Assembly: GCA_041918615.1 (NCBI GenBank)
Contig: JAYRVH010000010.1
Span: 1-64,000 of the forward strand
From: JAEUJM01 sp041918615
Lineage (GTDB): Bacteria > Actinomycetota > Acidimicrobiia > Acidimicrobiales > DATDAH01
Reading direction: 5' to 3'
DNA length: 64,000 nucleotides
The translations under genes were made by a program, and so were the position numbers. The notes under the pieces were generated by a model that made no database searches, was not told where the DNA came from, and saw only the letters and a program-made list of their open reading frames with translations. Numbering within the stretch: position 1 is the stretch's first letter; every line of letters begins with the position of its first letter. Shown here piece after piece: positions 1 to 7,580 of the stretch.

Positions 1-1460
1 CAGAACCGGTCATCACCCCCCAACCCGTCCACCCGGTCATCGCCAGGAGTCCCGTTGATCACATCGTCACCCACCGACGCCACCTCCCCCTCATTCAAAT
101 CAACCGTCACCACCGCCCCGTCACACAACAACGGCGGCGGCACCGCCGACACCGTCACCTCCACGGTGTTCGACACCACCGGCCCGGTCTGAACCGAGTC
201 CACCGTCGCCGTGTTCACCAACACCCCCACATCCGCCTCCGACGTCGAATACGAACAGCCGACCGTCACCGACGCACCCACCGCCAGATCCCCGACCGTC
301 TCCTCACAACCCGGCGCCACCGGATCCGACACCTCAACCCCCGTCAACGCCACCCCACCCGTGTTCGTCACCTCCACCGAGAAATCGACCGCCTCGCCCG
401 CCACCACCTCCGTGGCATCGGCCGACTTCACCACCGACAACCCAGGCTCCGGCACCACCGTGATGCGCCCCACCCTATGGAGACCGGTGAACCAGACGTT
501 GCCGTCCGGTCCGGCCACGATGTCGATGGGCCCGACGATCCGCCCGTCAGGGTCCGGGACCATCTCGACCACTCCGTCGGTGCTGATCCGCCCGATCCGA
601 TCGTTGTTGAAGCTCACGAACCACAACGCTCCGTCCGGTCCCGCTGTAATCGAATACGCGAAACTGATGTCGGGGCTGCTGAAGAACGAGACGACCCCCG
701 AGGTCGTGATCCGCCCGATCTGGTTGCCTGCTGTGAACCACAACGCGCCGTCCGGCCCGGCAGCGATGAACAGTGGACTCGCTGCGATTGGGAATCGCGT
801 GATCACGCCCTGTGGGGTGATCCGGCCGATCTCATTCGAGTCCTGCAACGTGAACCACACCGCGCCGTCTGGCCCCGTCGTTAGACCGCCGACGTTGGTG
901 TCCGGTCCGGTCGGGAACATCGTGATAGCCCCGTCCATCGCCACCCGACCAACCGCATCGTCGATCCCTGCACCAAACCACATCGCCCCGTCCGGACCAA
1001 GGGTCATCTCGAACGCGTCGCTCACGTTCCCCGGGATGGTGAAACGTGTGATCACTCCTTCCGGGGTCAACCGCGCGATCTTGCTGATATACGCGTACCA
1101 CAGGTTGCCGTCTGGACCGCTGACCATGTGTCCCGCCGACCCCACCTGGAAATGGTCGGTGACCGTTCCGTCGGTCATGACCCGATGCACATACCCACCT
1201 CCCATGAAGAGGTTCAACGTCGACACATACAATGCTCCGTCGGGACCCGCACCCAGGCGATGGACGTTCGTGAGGTCCTCCCACGACGGGTCTGTGAACA
1301 CGGTCACCTCGCCGATATCCGAGCCGTTCACCATCAAAGCCCCCTGACTCTCAAGTCCGCTTGCCCCCGATGAGCCGACACCTGCTACCAGAGCTGCGGC
1401 TATCAAAACGGACAGTGCTATGGTCAACTCCGCGTCGCAGAGGGTCCGTGGCCACCGCAT
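1..1460 (-). CDS. Secreted Vgb-like beta-propeller / DUF11 / calcium-repeat protein, C-terminus cut by window edge
   Basis: Seen: 486 codons open from an ATG at 1460 to the window edge. The N-terminus has a signal peptide (hydrophobic ALSVLIAAALVAGVG, residues about 17-31). Residues about 50-285 hold six to seven repeats of the type GPDGALWF...IGRIT..GVIT, as in virginiamycin B lyase (Vgb) propellers. A DUF11-type domain follows (residues about 290-400, KSADATEVVAGEAVDFSVEVTN start), then a region reaching GTPGDDRVDGLGGDDRF, the hemolysin-type calcium-binding repeat. Known: Vgb-like propellers in exported proteins usually bind or scaffold rather than lyse streptogramins; DUF11 and calcium repeats are surface/exported-protein modules. 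The ATG overlaps the TGA of the upstream tail-like gene (ATGA), so translation is probably coupled. Inference: an exported surface or adhesive protein, not an antibiotic lyase. Confidence 0.85.
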   Translation of the reverse strand, partial: MRWPRTLCDAELTIALSVLIAAALVAGVGSSGASGLESQGALMVNGSDIGEVTVFTDPSWEDLTNVHRLGAGPDGALYVSTLNLFMGGGYVHRVMTDGTVTDHFQVGSAGHMVSGPDGNLWYAYISKIARLTPEGVITRFTIPGNVSDAFEMTLGPDGAMWFGAGIDDAVGRVAMDGAITMFPTGPDTNVGGLTTGPDGAVWFTLQDSNEIGRITPQGVITRFPIAASPLFIAAGPDGALWFTAGNQIGRITTSGVVSFFSSPDISFAYSITAGPDGALWFVSFNNDRIGRISTDGVVEMVPDPDGRIVGPIDIVAGPDGNVWFTGLHRVGRITVVPEPGLSVVKSADATEVVAGEAVDFSVEVTNTGGVALTGVEVSDPVAPGCEETVGDLAVGASVTVGCSYSTSEADVGVLVNTATVDSVQTGPVVSNTVEVTVSAVPPPLLCDGAVVTVDLNEGEVASVGDDVINGTPGDDRVDGLGGDDRF

Positions 1461-2038
1461 CAGTCTGCGGCAACCTGATACGAGAACACGCCCGCCAACA
1501 CATCGTCCTCCGCGAACTCGAACGGCACCCCCACCTCGGTTGGAGTGCCGAATCGGCCAAGGGGATTTCCTGGCGGATTTCCGCTGAAGGTGCCGTCGTG
1601 CACGAACATGATCGCCATTGAGCTATCGACATTGCCCACACGCCATGGCGGATCGTAAACCATGTTGAAGAGATGGTAACGGTCGACCACGTCGCCGCCC
1701 ACAGCGTGATCGACAGCCCATCCAAAACCCACCAGCTGCGGGGTCGTGCGATCCTCATGGACTTCGTCGTCCACATAGAATGGGCGTTGCGGCAATTCCA
1801 CCGCGTAGGCACCCTGAAGGTTGCCGGCGCCAGATGGCGGCATGAATGTCGAGCCCATGCGGTACCTGAACCTGCCTGCTAGCGTGCGTTGGAAGCGGCA
1901 GAAGGCCCCAGCAACCTCCGAGTTGCCCAGGATCGGGTCGACGGGATCCGCAACGCCAGTGGTGCCCACACACAATAGCCGCGGGGTGTACGAGCGCCAG
2001 GTGGCCTCATATCCGTACCCTTCGGCGAACTCCGTCAC
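1460..2038 (-). CDS. Phage tail/fibre-like module protein, third paralogue of a tandem trio
   Basis: Seen: 192 aa, GTG start, stop overlapping the ATG of the secreted propeller gene. It shares with its two upstream neighbours an N-terminal aromatic patch (ATWRSYTPRL), a middle RTLAGRFRYRMGSTF block, a LP-rich turn, and the C-terminal ending DDVLAGVFSYQVAAD. Known: the sequence style W..Y.P.L...G...Y.R.GR.V......G..G.YTV.LP is common in tail, fibre and minor structural proteins of actinobacteriophages. There is no signal peptide and no capsid, portal, terminase or lysis gene nearby. It is the longest of the three, with an extra loop around residues 95-130. Inference: a beta-rich structural subunit; function unknown. 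Confidence 0.7.
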   Translation of the reverse strand: MTEFAEGYGYEATWRSYTPRLLCVGTTGVADPVDPILGNSEVAGAFCRFQRTLAGRFRYRMGSTFMPPSGAGNLQGAYAVELPQRPFYVDDEVHEDRTTPQLVGFGWAVDHAVGGDVVDRYHLFNMVYDPPWRVGNVDSSMAIMFVHDGTFSGNPPGNPLGRFGTPTEVGVPFEFAEDDVLAGVFSYQVAAD

Positions 2039-2082
2039 CGTCTTGGGTTCCGTCGCACGCGATCTCTACGCCCCGTCACGCC

Positions 2083-2565
2083 TTAGTCCGCCTCGCACTC
2101 GTAGGAGAAGCGCCCGGTGAAGATCTTGCCGTCGTCCCACGTCCACGGCACCGTTGCCGCCACTGGGTTCGACGGTGGCATCGCGGACGCGTCGCCGCCG
2201 TTGACGTAAATCGTTGCCCGCTTCCCACCACCGGCCCCTCCAGCGTGCTCGATCGCGATGGCCGTCACATACAGGACCCCCGACCCGCCAACGTCGATCA
2301 CCCAGCCCGTGCCGATGGTCCACGGCGCCTCATCCGACGATGCCGGCGCCACCGGCGCGTACGGCGGCAACCTCACCGTGTACACACCCGTCCCCGCGGC
2401 CACGCCGGTGGCGCCGAACACGATCCGGAACCACCCCGTTATCAGCCGATCGAGCCGCGTGTAGCCGCACTGGAACTGTGCACCCGACCCCGTGGTGGGA
2501 TCGTGGCCGGGATCCGCCTTCAGGTCCACCCCGTAATCCAACCATTCACCCTCATAGAACGCCAC
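2083..2565 (-). CDS. Phage tail/fibre-like module protein, second paralogue
   Basis: Seen: 160 aa beginning MAFYEGEWLDYGVDL. The middle reads YTRLDRLITGWFRIVFGATG followed by GTGVYTVRLPPYAPVAPA, the clearest copy of the tail-type Y.R..RL..G......G..GTG.YTV.LP signature. The C-terminus FTGRFSYECEAD matches the endings of both neighbours. No signal peptide or membrane segment. Spacing is 44 bases to the downstream paralogue and 18 bases to the upstream one, so all three are likely co-transcribed with the propeller gene. Known: single-domain proteins of this kind are usually seen inside phage tail modules. Inference: duplicated and diverged within the operon; it may form homo- or hetero-oligomers with its paralogues. 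Confidence 0.7.
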   Translation of the reverse strand: MAFYEGEWLDYGVDLKADPGHDPTTGSGAQFQCGYTRLDRLITGWFRIVFGATGVAAGTGVYTVRLPPYAPVAPASSDEAPWTIGTGWVIDVGGSGVLYVTAIAIEHAGGAGGGKRATIYVNGGDASAMPPSNPVAATVPWTWDDGKIFTGRFSYECEAD

Positions 2566-2583
2566 CAGCCCACCTACCCGAAA

Positions 2584-3012
2584 TCAGTCGGCGACGCACT
2601 GATAGGCGAAGTCAAGCGACATCACGTCATTCGCGGCCCACGTGAAGGGATCGGCCGGACCCGCAAAAGGCTCACCAGTGACAATCATCGCCGCTTCCAG
2701 ACCCGATTTGACCGGTTCCAGCAACGCCAAGGTCACGGTGAACAGCGCCTGTCCTGAATTTTGGTAGAAAATGCCCGAGCCGACCGAGATCGACTCACCG
2801 CTCGCAGGCGCCACGGGCACCACCGGCGGCTTGAACGTGTAGGTGCCCGCCCCAAACGTCGAAGTCGATCCAAACTGGTAACGCAGGTTGCCAACCACGA
2901 GGCGGCCGAGCCTCGTCCACTGACCCCGCACCACCCCGTTTCCCAACCCCGGGTTGGTAGTCACCCCGTGGAGCACCGGAGACCAATCGAACCACGCACC
3001 ATCGAAGAACAT
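2584..3012 (-). CDS. Phage tail/fibre-like module protein, first paralogue (operon leader)
   Basis: Seen: 142 aa, ATG at 3012 with a GGGAGG Shine-Dalgarno eight bases upstream. Begins MFFDGAWFDWSPVLHG, continues GNGVVRGQWTRLGRLVVGNLRYQFGST then GAGTYTFKPP, and ends VMSLDFAYQCVAD. This is the shortest copy and shows the shared core most economically. Known: the pattern WxxYxPxL/GNG/Y-R-x-GR-x-V/G-x-G-TYT is typical of phage tail or fibre modules. No membrane segment. It is the first gene of the four-gene unit ending in the secreted propeller. Inference: structural or binding protein; the exact role is not recognisable. Confidence 0.7.
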   Translation of the reverse strand: MFFDGAWFDWSPVLHGVTTNPGLGNGVVRGQWTRLGRLVVGNLRYQFGSTSTFGAGTYTFKPPVVPVAPASGESISVGSGIFYQNSGQALFTVTLALLEPVKSGLEAAMIVTGEPFAGPADPFTWAANDVMSLDFAYQCVAD

Positions 3013-3045
3013 CGGGCGAACCTCCCGGCGGCGTCTACCCGGGCG

Positions 3046-3076
3046 ACCCTACGCCCCTGCCCCCCCCTTACGTCAA
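3046..3076 (-). promoter_or_regulatory. Candidate promoter of the tail-like operon
   Basis: On the minus strand TTGACG (3071-3076) and TAGGGT (3046-3051) are separated by 19 bases that include a run of eight G. The spacing is longer than ideal, so this is a weak prediction, but it is the only good -35-like hexamer in the 118-base gap between argH and the operon. Confidence 0.35.
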
Positions 3077-3130
3077 TGGTCCGACGAGCGAAAGTCCCGT
3101 CGAGGCACTGCGGTTGCGGGAACCGAACCC

Positions 3131-4513
3131 TCAGTCACGCCCCAGCCGGTCGGCGTCCGCCTCGAGCCGGCTGCGGAAGCGTGCCAGTTGGCGCGCCACG
3201 GGACCCGGGCCGGCGCCGCCGGCGGTCGTGCGACGCGCCGCCGCCGAGCCCGGGGCCAGGAGAGGCACCGCGTCCTCGCCCAGATCCGGGTGCGCGGCGA
3301 CGAGATCCACGAGCAACGAGCCGTCGTCGACCGACTGGCGCACGAGCCCGCCGACCACCGCGTGGGCGTCGCGAAACGGCATGCCCGCCGTCACCAGGTA
3401 CTCGGCCAGGTCGGTGGCCGCGGACGTCGGACCGTCGGCCGCGGCCCGCATGCGCTCGTGGTCCCAGGTGAGCGTGGCCATCAGCCCGTTCATTGCGGAC
3501 AGGCCGAGCGACACCTGGTCGAGGGCGTCGAAGAGCGGCTCCTTGTCCTCCTGTAGGTCACGGTTGTACGCGAGTGGGAGAGACTTCAAGGTGGCGAGCA
3601 GGCCGGTGAGGTTGCCGATGAGCCGACCGGCCTTGCCCCTTGCCAGCTCCGCGATGTCGGGGTTCTTCTTCTGCGGAAGCATCGAGCTGCCGGTGGAGTA
3701 GGCGTCGTCGAGCCGGGCGAAACCGAACTCGTCGGTGGCCCACAACACGACCTCCTCGCCCATGCGCGACAGGTGGATGCCGAGCAGGGTGAGCGCAAAG
3801 AGCGACTCGGCCACGAAATCGCGGTCGCTCACGGCGTCGAGCGAGTTCTCGAACGCCCGGGCGAAGCCGAGGTCGGCGGCCACCCCCACCGGGTCGAGAT
3901 CGAGCGACGAGCCCGCCAGCGCCCCGGCGCCGAGCGGGGACACGTCGAGCCGTCTACGGGCATCGAGGAGCCGGTCGAGGTCGCGGGCCAGCGCCCATCC
4001 GTGGGCGAGGAGGTGATGTGCCAGCAACACCGGTTGCGCACGCTGGAGGTGGGTGTAGCCCGGCAGGTACTCGTCGCCCGCCTGCTCGGCCCGATCGAGG
4101 AGGGTGCTCTGCAGCTCGAGCACCCGCTCGGCCACCAGGGCCAGCTCGCGCTTGGTGAACAGGCGCAGGTCCGTGGCCACCTGGTCGTTGCGGCTCCGAC
4201 CGGTGTGGAGCTTCGCCCCGGCCGGCCCCGCCAGCTCGGTGACCCGGCGCTCGACCGCGGTGTGGATGTCCTCGTCGGCCGGTTGGAAGCCGAAGGTGTC
4301 CCCGGCCAGTTCCTCCTCCACCTGGTCGAGGGCACCGAGCACCGCCGAGGCCTCGTCGCCGTCGAGGATCCCCGCCCGCACCAGGCCACGGACGTGCGCA
4401 CGCGACCCCACCAGATCGTCACCCGCCAGCCGCCGGTCGAACGGCAGGCTGATCGTGTAGGCCATCAGCTCGTCGGCCGGGCCGCCGTCGAACCTCCCGT
4501 GCCACAGGGTCAT
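3131..4513 (-). CDS. argH: Argininosuccinate lyase
   Basis: Cleaves argininosuccinate to arginine and fumarate, last step of arginine synthesis, cytosolic homotetramer. Seen: 460 aa from the ATG at 4513 (MTLWHGRF), matching the family's usual length; the frame is open further upstream but that extension is arginine/serine-rich out-of-family sequence. The lyase signature GSSMLPQKKNPD is present around residue 275, and the HTGRSRNDQVATDL block that begins the substrate site near residue 105. Last gene of the arg operon, 112 bases after argG. The C-terminus is slightly Gly/Ala/Arg-rich (PGSAAARRTTAGGAG), which is common variation in high-GC homologues. Confidence 0.97.
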   Translation of the reverse strand: MTLWHGRFDGGPADELMAYTISLPFDRRLAGDDLVGSRAHVRGLVRAGILDGDEASAVLGALDQVEEELAGDTFGFQPADEDIHTAVERRVTELAGPAGAKLHTGRSRNDQVATDLRLFTKRELALVAERVLELQSTLLDRAEQAGDEYLPGYTHLQRAQPVLLAHHLLAHGWALARDLDRLLDARRRLDVSPLGAGALAGSSLDLDPVGVAADLGFARAFENSLDAVSDRDFVAESLFALTLLGIHLSRMGEEVVLWATDEFGFARLDDAYSTGSSMLPQKKNPDIAELARGKAGRLIGNLTGLLATLKSLPLAYNRDLQEDKEPLFDALDQVSLGLSAMNGLMATLTWDHERMRAAADGPTSAATDLAEYLVTAGMPFRDAHAVVGGLVRQSVDDGSLLVDLVAAHPDLGEDAVPLLAPGSAAARRTTAGGAGPGPVARQLARFRSRLEADADRLGRD

Positions 4514-4625
4514 GGTCTTCCACCCTCGGCGACCGCGCCACTGCGGACTTCCCACGCCTGAGGCGGCCGTGATCGCGACCAGTTGAGACGCGAAAACCGA
4601 GAGGGGTGACCTGCGCTTGGCGGAG

Positions 4626-5834
4626 TCACCGGTTCGCGGTCTCCGCGCCGGGGCCCTGGCGGGCGCTCCACGTTTCCACCGAGAGGCCCCACAGCCGGAC
4701 GAACCCCGCCGAGTCCTCGTGGCGGAAGCTGTCCTCGGCGTCGTAGGTGGCGAGGCCGTAGTCGTAGAGGCTGTGCGGGCTCCGGCGCCCGTTGACATGG
4801 CATGTGCCCGGCTCGAGCCGTAGGCGCACGTCGCCGGTGACGGCACGCTGGCTCTCGTCGATGAAGGCGTCGAATGCCCGCTTGAGGGGCGAGAACCACA
4901 GCCCGTCGTAGATCAACTCGGCGTAGCGGGGCTCGACCCGCGACTTCTCTCTCGCGATGTCGCGCTCGAGGGTGATCGACTCCAGGTCGGCATGGGCGAG
5001 GATGAGCGCCAGAGCGGCGGGGCACTCGTAGGTCTCGCGGCTCTTGATGCCGACCCGGCGGTTCTCCACCATGTCGATGCGACCCCACCCGTACGAGCCC
5101 ACCACGGTGTTCACCCGGTCGATCAGCGCGACCAGGCCCATCACCTCGCCGTCCACCGACACGGGCACACCCTCCTCGAAGCCGATGACCAGGTCGCGTG
5201 GGCCGGTCTCGGTGGGCACGGTCATCTGCCACACACCCGGGGGCGGCACCGCCCAGGGGTCCTCCATCTCGCCACACTCGATGGCCCGGCCCCAGAGGTT
5301 GTCGTCGATGGAGTACACCTTCTCCTTCGTCGCCTGGATGGGGATGTCGTGGCGGTAGGCGTAGAGGATCGACTCCTCCCGGGTCATCCCCCACGACCGC
5401 ACCGGTGCGATCACGTCGAGGTCGGGCGCCAGCGCGCGGGTGGACACCTCGAAGCGCACCTGGTCGTTGCCCTTCCCGGTGCAGCCGTGGGCGACCGCAT
5501 CGGCGCCGTGATAACGGGCCGCGGCCACCAGGTGCTTCACGATCACCGGGCGCGACAGCGCCGACACCAGGGGGTAGCGACCCTCGTACATCGCATTGGC
5601 CTTCAGCGCCGGCACCACGTAGTCGGCGGCGAACTCGTCACGGACATCGGCCACCACCGCTTCGACTGCGCCGGCGTCGAGCGCCCGCTGCCGGACGGAA
5701 TCCCAGTCGCCGCCCTGGCCGACATCGGCGGCCAGGCAGACCACCTCGACACCCAGCTCCTCGATCATCCAACGGACGGCGACAGATGTGTCGAGTCCAC
5801 CGCTGTAGGCGAGTACCACTCGTCTCGGGCTCAT
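4626..5834 (-). CDS. argG: Argininosuccinate synthase
   Basis: Condenses citrulline and aspartate with ATP to argininosuccinate. Seen: 402 aa; the N-type PP-loop AYSGGLDTS sits at residues 9-17, followed by AADVGQGGD; the GCTGKGNDQVRFE motif near residue 120 is the citrulline/aspartate-binding region. Length is normal. The ATG at 5834 is preceded by GGAGG in the sequence AGGAGGTGCAAGGAAT, and that Shine-Dalgarno is the end of a dispersed repeat (see 5853-6048). The gene follows argR after a 244-base gap filled by three tandem copies of this repeat and precedes argH. Confidence 0.97.
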   Translation of the reverse strand: MSPRRVVLAYSGGLDTSVAVRWMIEELGVEVVCLAADVGQGGDWDSVRQRALDAGAVEAVVADVRDEFAADYVVPALKANAMYEGRYPLVSALSRPVIVKHLVAAARYHGADAVAHGCTGKGNDQVRFEVSTRALAPDLDVIAPVRSWGMTREESILYAYRHDIPIQATKEKVYSIDDNLWGRAIECGEMEDPWAVPPPGVWQMTVPTETGPRDLVIGFEEGVPVSVDGEVMGLVALIDRVNTVVGSYGWGRIDMVENRRVGIKSRETYECPAALALILAHADLESITLERDIAREKSRVEPRYAELIYDGLWFSPLKRAFDAFIDESQRAVTGDVRLRLEPGTCHVNGRRSPHSLYDYGLATYDAEDSFRHEDSAGFVRLWGLSVETWSARQGPGAETANR

Positions 5835-5852
5835 ATTCCTTGCACCTCCTCC

Positions 5853-6048
5853 GTCGGTGCCCCTTCGGGATCCGACTCTCGTCCTCGTCGCCGTTCCGCT
5901 CCGCTCCGCGGCATCACCACGTCGGTGCCCCTTCGGGATCCGACTCTCGTCCTCGTCGCCGTTCCGCTCCGCTCCGCGGCATCACCACGTCGGTGCCCCT
6001 TCGGGATCCGACTCTCGTCCTCGTCGCCGTTCCGCTCCGCTCCGCCGC
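5853..6048 (-). repeat. Three tandem copies of a 68-bp leader repeat upstream of argG
   Basis: Copies start at 5853, 5921 and 5989 with an exact 68-base period; the first two are essentially identical and the third diverges at its last ten bases. Read on the minus strand each unit contains a GCGGAGCGGAGCGGA tract and a stem GTCGG...CCGAC enclosing CCC-GAA-GGG. The copy nearest argG runs directly into the argG ribosome-binding site. Related single copies lie at 7496-7580 and 10773-10857, and a degenerate one at 14429-14537. Confidence 0.9.
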
Positions 6049-6078
6049 CTCGGACTCGTGCACATCATCGGCTTCTCC

Positions 6079-6570
6079 TCACACGAGCCCGGCCAGGTCG
6101 CGCAGGCGGTCCGCGACGGCGGTCCCCGTCGTCTGTTCGGTGACGACCACCATCAGCGTGTCGTCGCCGGCCACCGTACCCAGCACCTCGTCGAGGTTCG
6201 AACGGTCGAGCGCCGAAGCCACCACGTGGGCGGAGCCCGGTGGGGTGCGGAGCACGACGATGTTCGCGGAGCTGGCCACGTCGACCACCCAGTCGCCGAA
6301 CACCCGCCGCAGGTGGTCCTCCGGTGCCACCTGATCCTTGGGGAGCTCGGGGATCGCGTAGACCGACTCACCGCCCCGCACCCGCACCTTGATCGCCCCC
6401 AGGTCGTCCAGGTCCCGCGACACGGTGGCCTGGGTGGCGACCACGCCATCGGCGGCCAACAGGTCGACGAGTTGGCCCTGGTTGGTGACCGCCGCCTGCT
6501 CGAGCAGACCGGCGATCCGGTGCTGGCGCTGGGTCTTGGAGAGGCGGGCACCGTCCGGCACGTCAGGCAC
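6079..6570 (-). CDS. argR: Arginine repressor
   Basis: Arginine-responsive hexameric repressor of arginine biosynthesis. Seen: 163 aa from GTG at 6570 (overlapping the argF stop); a second in-frame GTG at 6561 is an alternative. N-terminal winged helix residues about 10-75 with KTQRQHRI and QATVSRDLDDLGAIKV, the DNA-recognition part; C-terminal oligomerisation/arginine-binding domain with GTVAGDDTLMVV, in which the GT...DDT motif contacts arginine. It sits inside the operon it is expected to control, between argF and argG, as in many Actinobacteria. The likely operator is the palindrome at the argC promoter (11971-11996). Confidence 0.95.
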   Translation of the reverse strand: MPDVPDGARLSKTQRQHRIAGLLEQAAVTNQGQLVDLLAADGVVATQATVSRDLDDLGAIKVRVRGGESVYAIPELPKDQVAPEDHLRRVFGDWVVDVASSANIVVLRTPPGSAHVVASALDRSNLDEVLGTVAGDDTLMVVVTEQTTGTAVADRLRDLAGLV

Positions 6571-7495
6571 CTGTCGCCCCGGCACCTGGCTCCTCGACAC
6601 CGTTGGCCCCGAGGAGCCAGGCCAGCAGCCCACGCGCCGTGTGCATGCGATTCTCGGCCTCGGCCCAGATGCGGCTTCTGGGCCCGTCGACCACCTCGGC
6701 CGAGGCCTCCTCGCCCCGATGGGCGGGCAGGCAGTGCAGGAACACGCCGGCGGGAGCGAGTCGTGACACGACCCCCTCGTCAAGGGTCCAGCCTTCGAAG
6801 TCCCGGCGACGCCGCTCGGCCTGCTCCTCCTGTCCCATCGAGGCCCACACGTCGGTGCACACCACGTCGGCTCCCTCCACCGCTTCCTCCGCCCGGTCGT
6901 GCACCGTCGGCTCGGCGCCCGTCGAGCGGATGCGGTCGAGGTCGATCTCACTGAACCGGTAACCGGGCGGGAACCCGAGGCGCACGTGCATCCCCACCAT
7001 CAGCGCGGCAATCGCCAGCGACCGGGCCACGTTGTTGGCGTCGCCCACGTAGGCGACGGTGCGCCCCGCGAGCGAGCCGAACTCCTGGCGGATCGTGAGC
7101 AGGTCGGCGAGAGCCTGGAGCGGGTGGGCCTCGTCGGAGAGCAGGTTCACCACCGGCACGGGCGACACCGCGGCCATGCGCTCGACCTTGGAGTGGGCAA
7201 ACACGCGGGCACCGATGACGGCGTGGTAGCCGGCGAGGGTGCGGGCCACATCCTCGGTGGTCTCGCGTACGTCGAGGCCCACCTCGTCGGCGTGGATGGT
7301 GATCGGGTGGCCGCCCAGTTGGACGACCGCCATCTCGGTGGAGTTGCGGGTGCGGAGCGAGGGCTTCTCGAAGAGCAGCGCCATGCCCCTTCCGGCCAGC
7401 ACCTTTGGCGGGGCGGGGTCCTCGGCCATGTCGAGCACGTCGGTGAGCTCTGCCGCAGTGAGGTCGTCGATCTCGAGGAAGTGGCGAACAGTCAC
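6563..7495 (-). CDS. argF: Ornithine carbamoyltransferase
   Basis: Transfers the carbamoyl group from carbamoyl phosphate to ornithine, giving citrulline. Seen: 310 aa with the carbamoyl-phosphate site SLRTRNSTE (about residue 47), HPLQALADL (HPxQ), and the ornithine-loop motif FLHCLPAHRGEE near residue 250. Start is a GTG at 7495 with GGAGGAGG eleven bases upstream contributed by the dispersed leader repeat. The stop overlaps the argR start. Carbamoyl phosphate comes from CarAB, encoded in the same window. Confidence 0.97.
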   Translation of the reverse strand: MTVRHFLEIDDLTAAELTDVLDMAEDPAPPKVLAGRGMALLFEKPSLRTRNSTEMAVVQLGGHPITIHADEVGLDVRETTEDVARTLAGYHAVIGARVFAHSKVERMAAVSPVPVVNLLSDEAHPLQALADLLTIRQEFGSLAGRTVAYVGDANNVARSLAIAALMVGMHVRLGFPPGYRFSEIDLDRIRSTGAEPTVHDRAEEAVEGADVVCTDVWASMGQEEQAERRRRDFEGWTLDEGVVSRLAPAGVFLHCLPAHRGEEASAEVVDGPRSRIWAEAENRMHTARGLLAWLLGANGVEEPGAGATGA

Positions 7496-7580
7496 GTCGC
7501 TTGCGCCTCCTCCGTCGGCGCCCCTTCGGGATCCGACACCCGTCGAGCCTGCTGCTCCGCTCCGCTGCGCAGCCTCAGCT
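7496..7580 (-). repeat. Single copy of the leader repeat between argD and argF
   Basis: Fills the whole argD-argF gap. On the minus strand it has the GCGGAGCGGAGCAGC tract, then GTCGGATCCCGAAGGGGC and GCCGACGGAGGAGG, the latter being the argF Shine-Dalgarno. The stem GTCGG/CCGAC with an inner CCC-GAA-GGG hairpin is conserved relative to the argG copies. Confidence 0.85.

Noticed and set aside
211..1347. Long plus-strand open frame of 378 codons
   Set aside because: It is antisense to the secreted propeller gene; the minus-strand frame has a signal peptide, propeller repeats and DUF11, while the plus frame is low-complexity Pro/Ser/Thr.
1..1460. Virginiamycin resistance lyase
   Set aside because: The blades match Vgb, but the protein has a signal peptide, DUF11 and calcium repeats, which do not fit a cytosolic streptogramin lyase.
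1..3012. Prophage
   Set aside because: Only tail-like single domains are present; no integrase, terminase, portal, capsid or lysin is seen, and a housekeeping arg operon borders directly. A prophage outside the left edge cannot be excluded.
4513..4846. N-terminal extension of argH
   Set aside because: Open but Arg/Ser/Thr-rich and unlike any argH; ATG 4513 gives the family start MTLWHGRF.
5853..6048. CRISPR-like array
   Set aside because: Only three units, no spacers: the 68-base unit is contiguous and identical throughout, and no cas gene is present.
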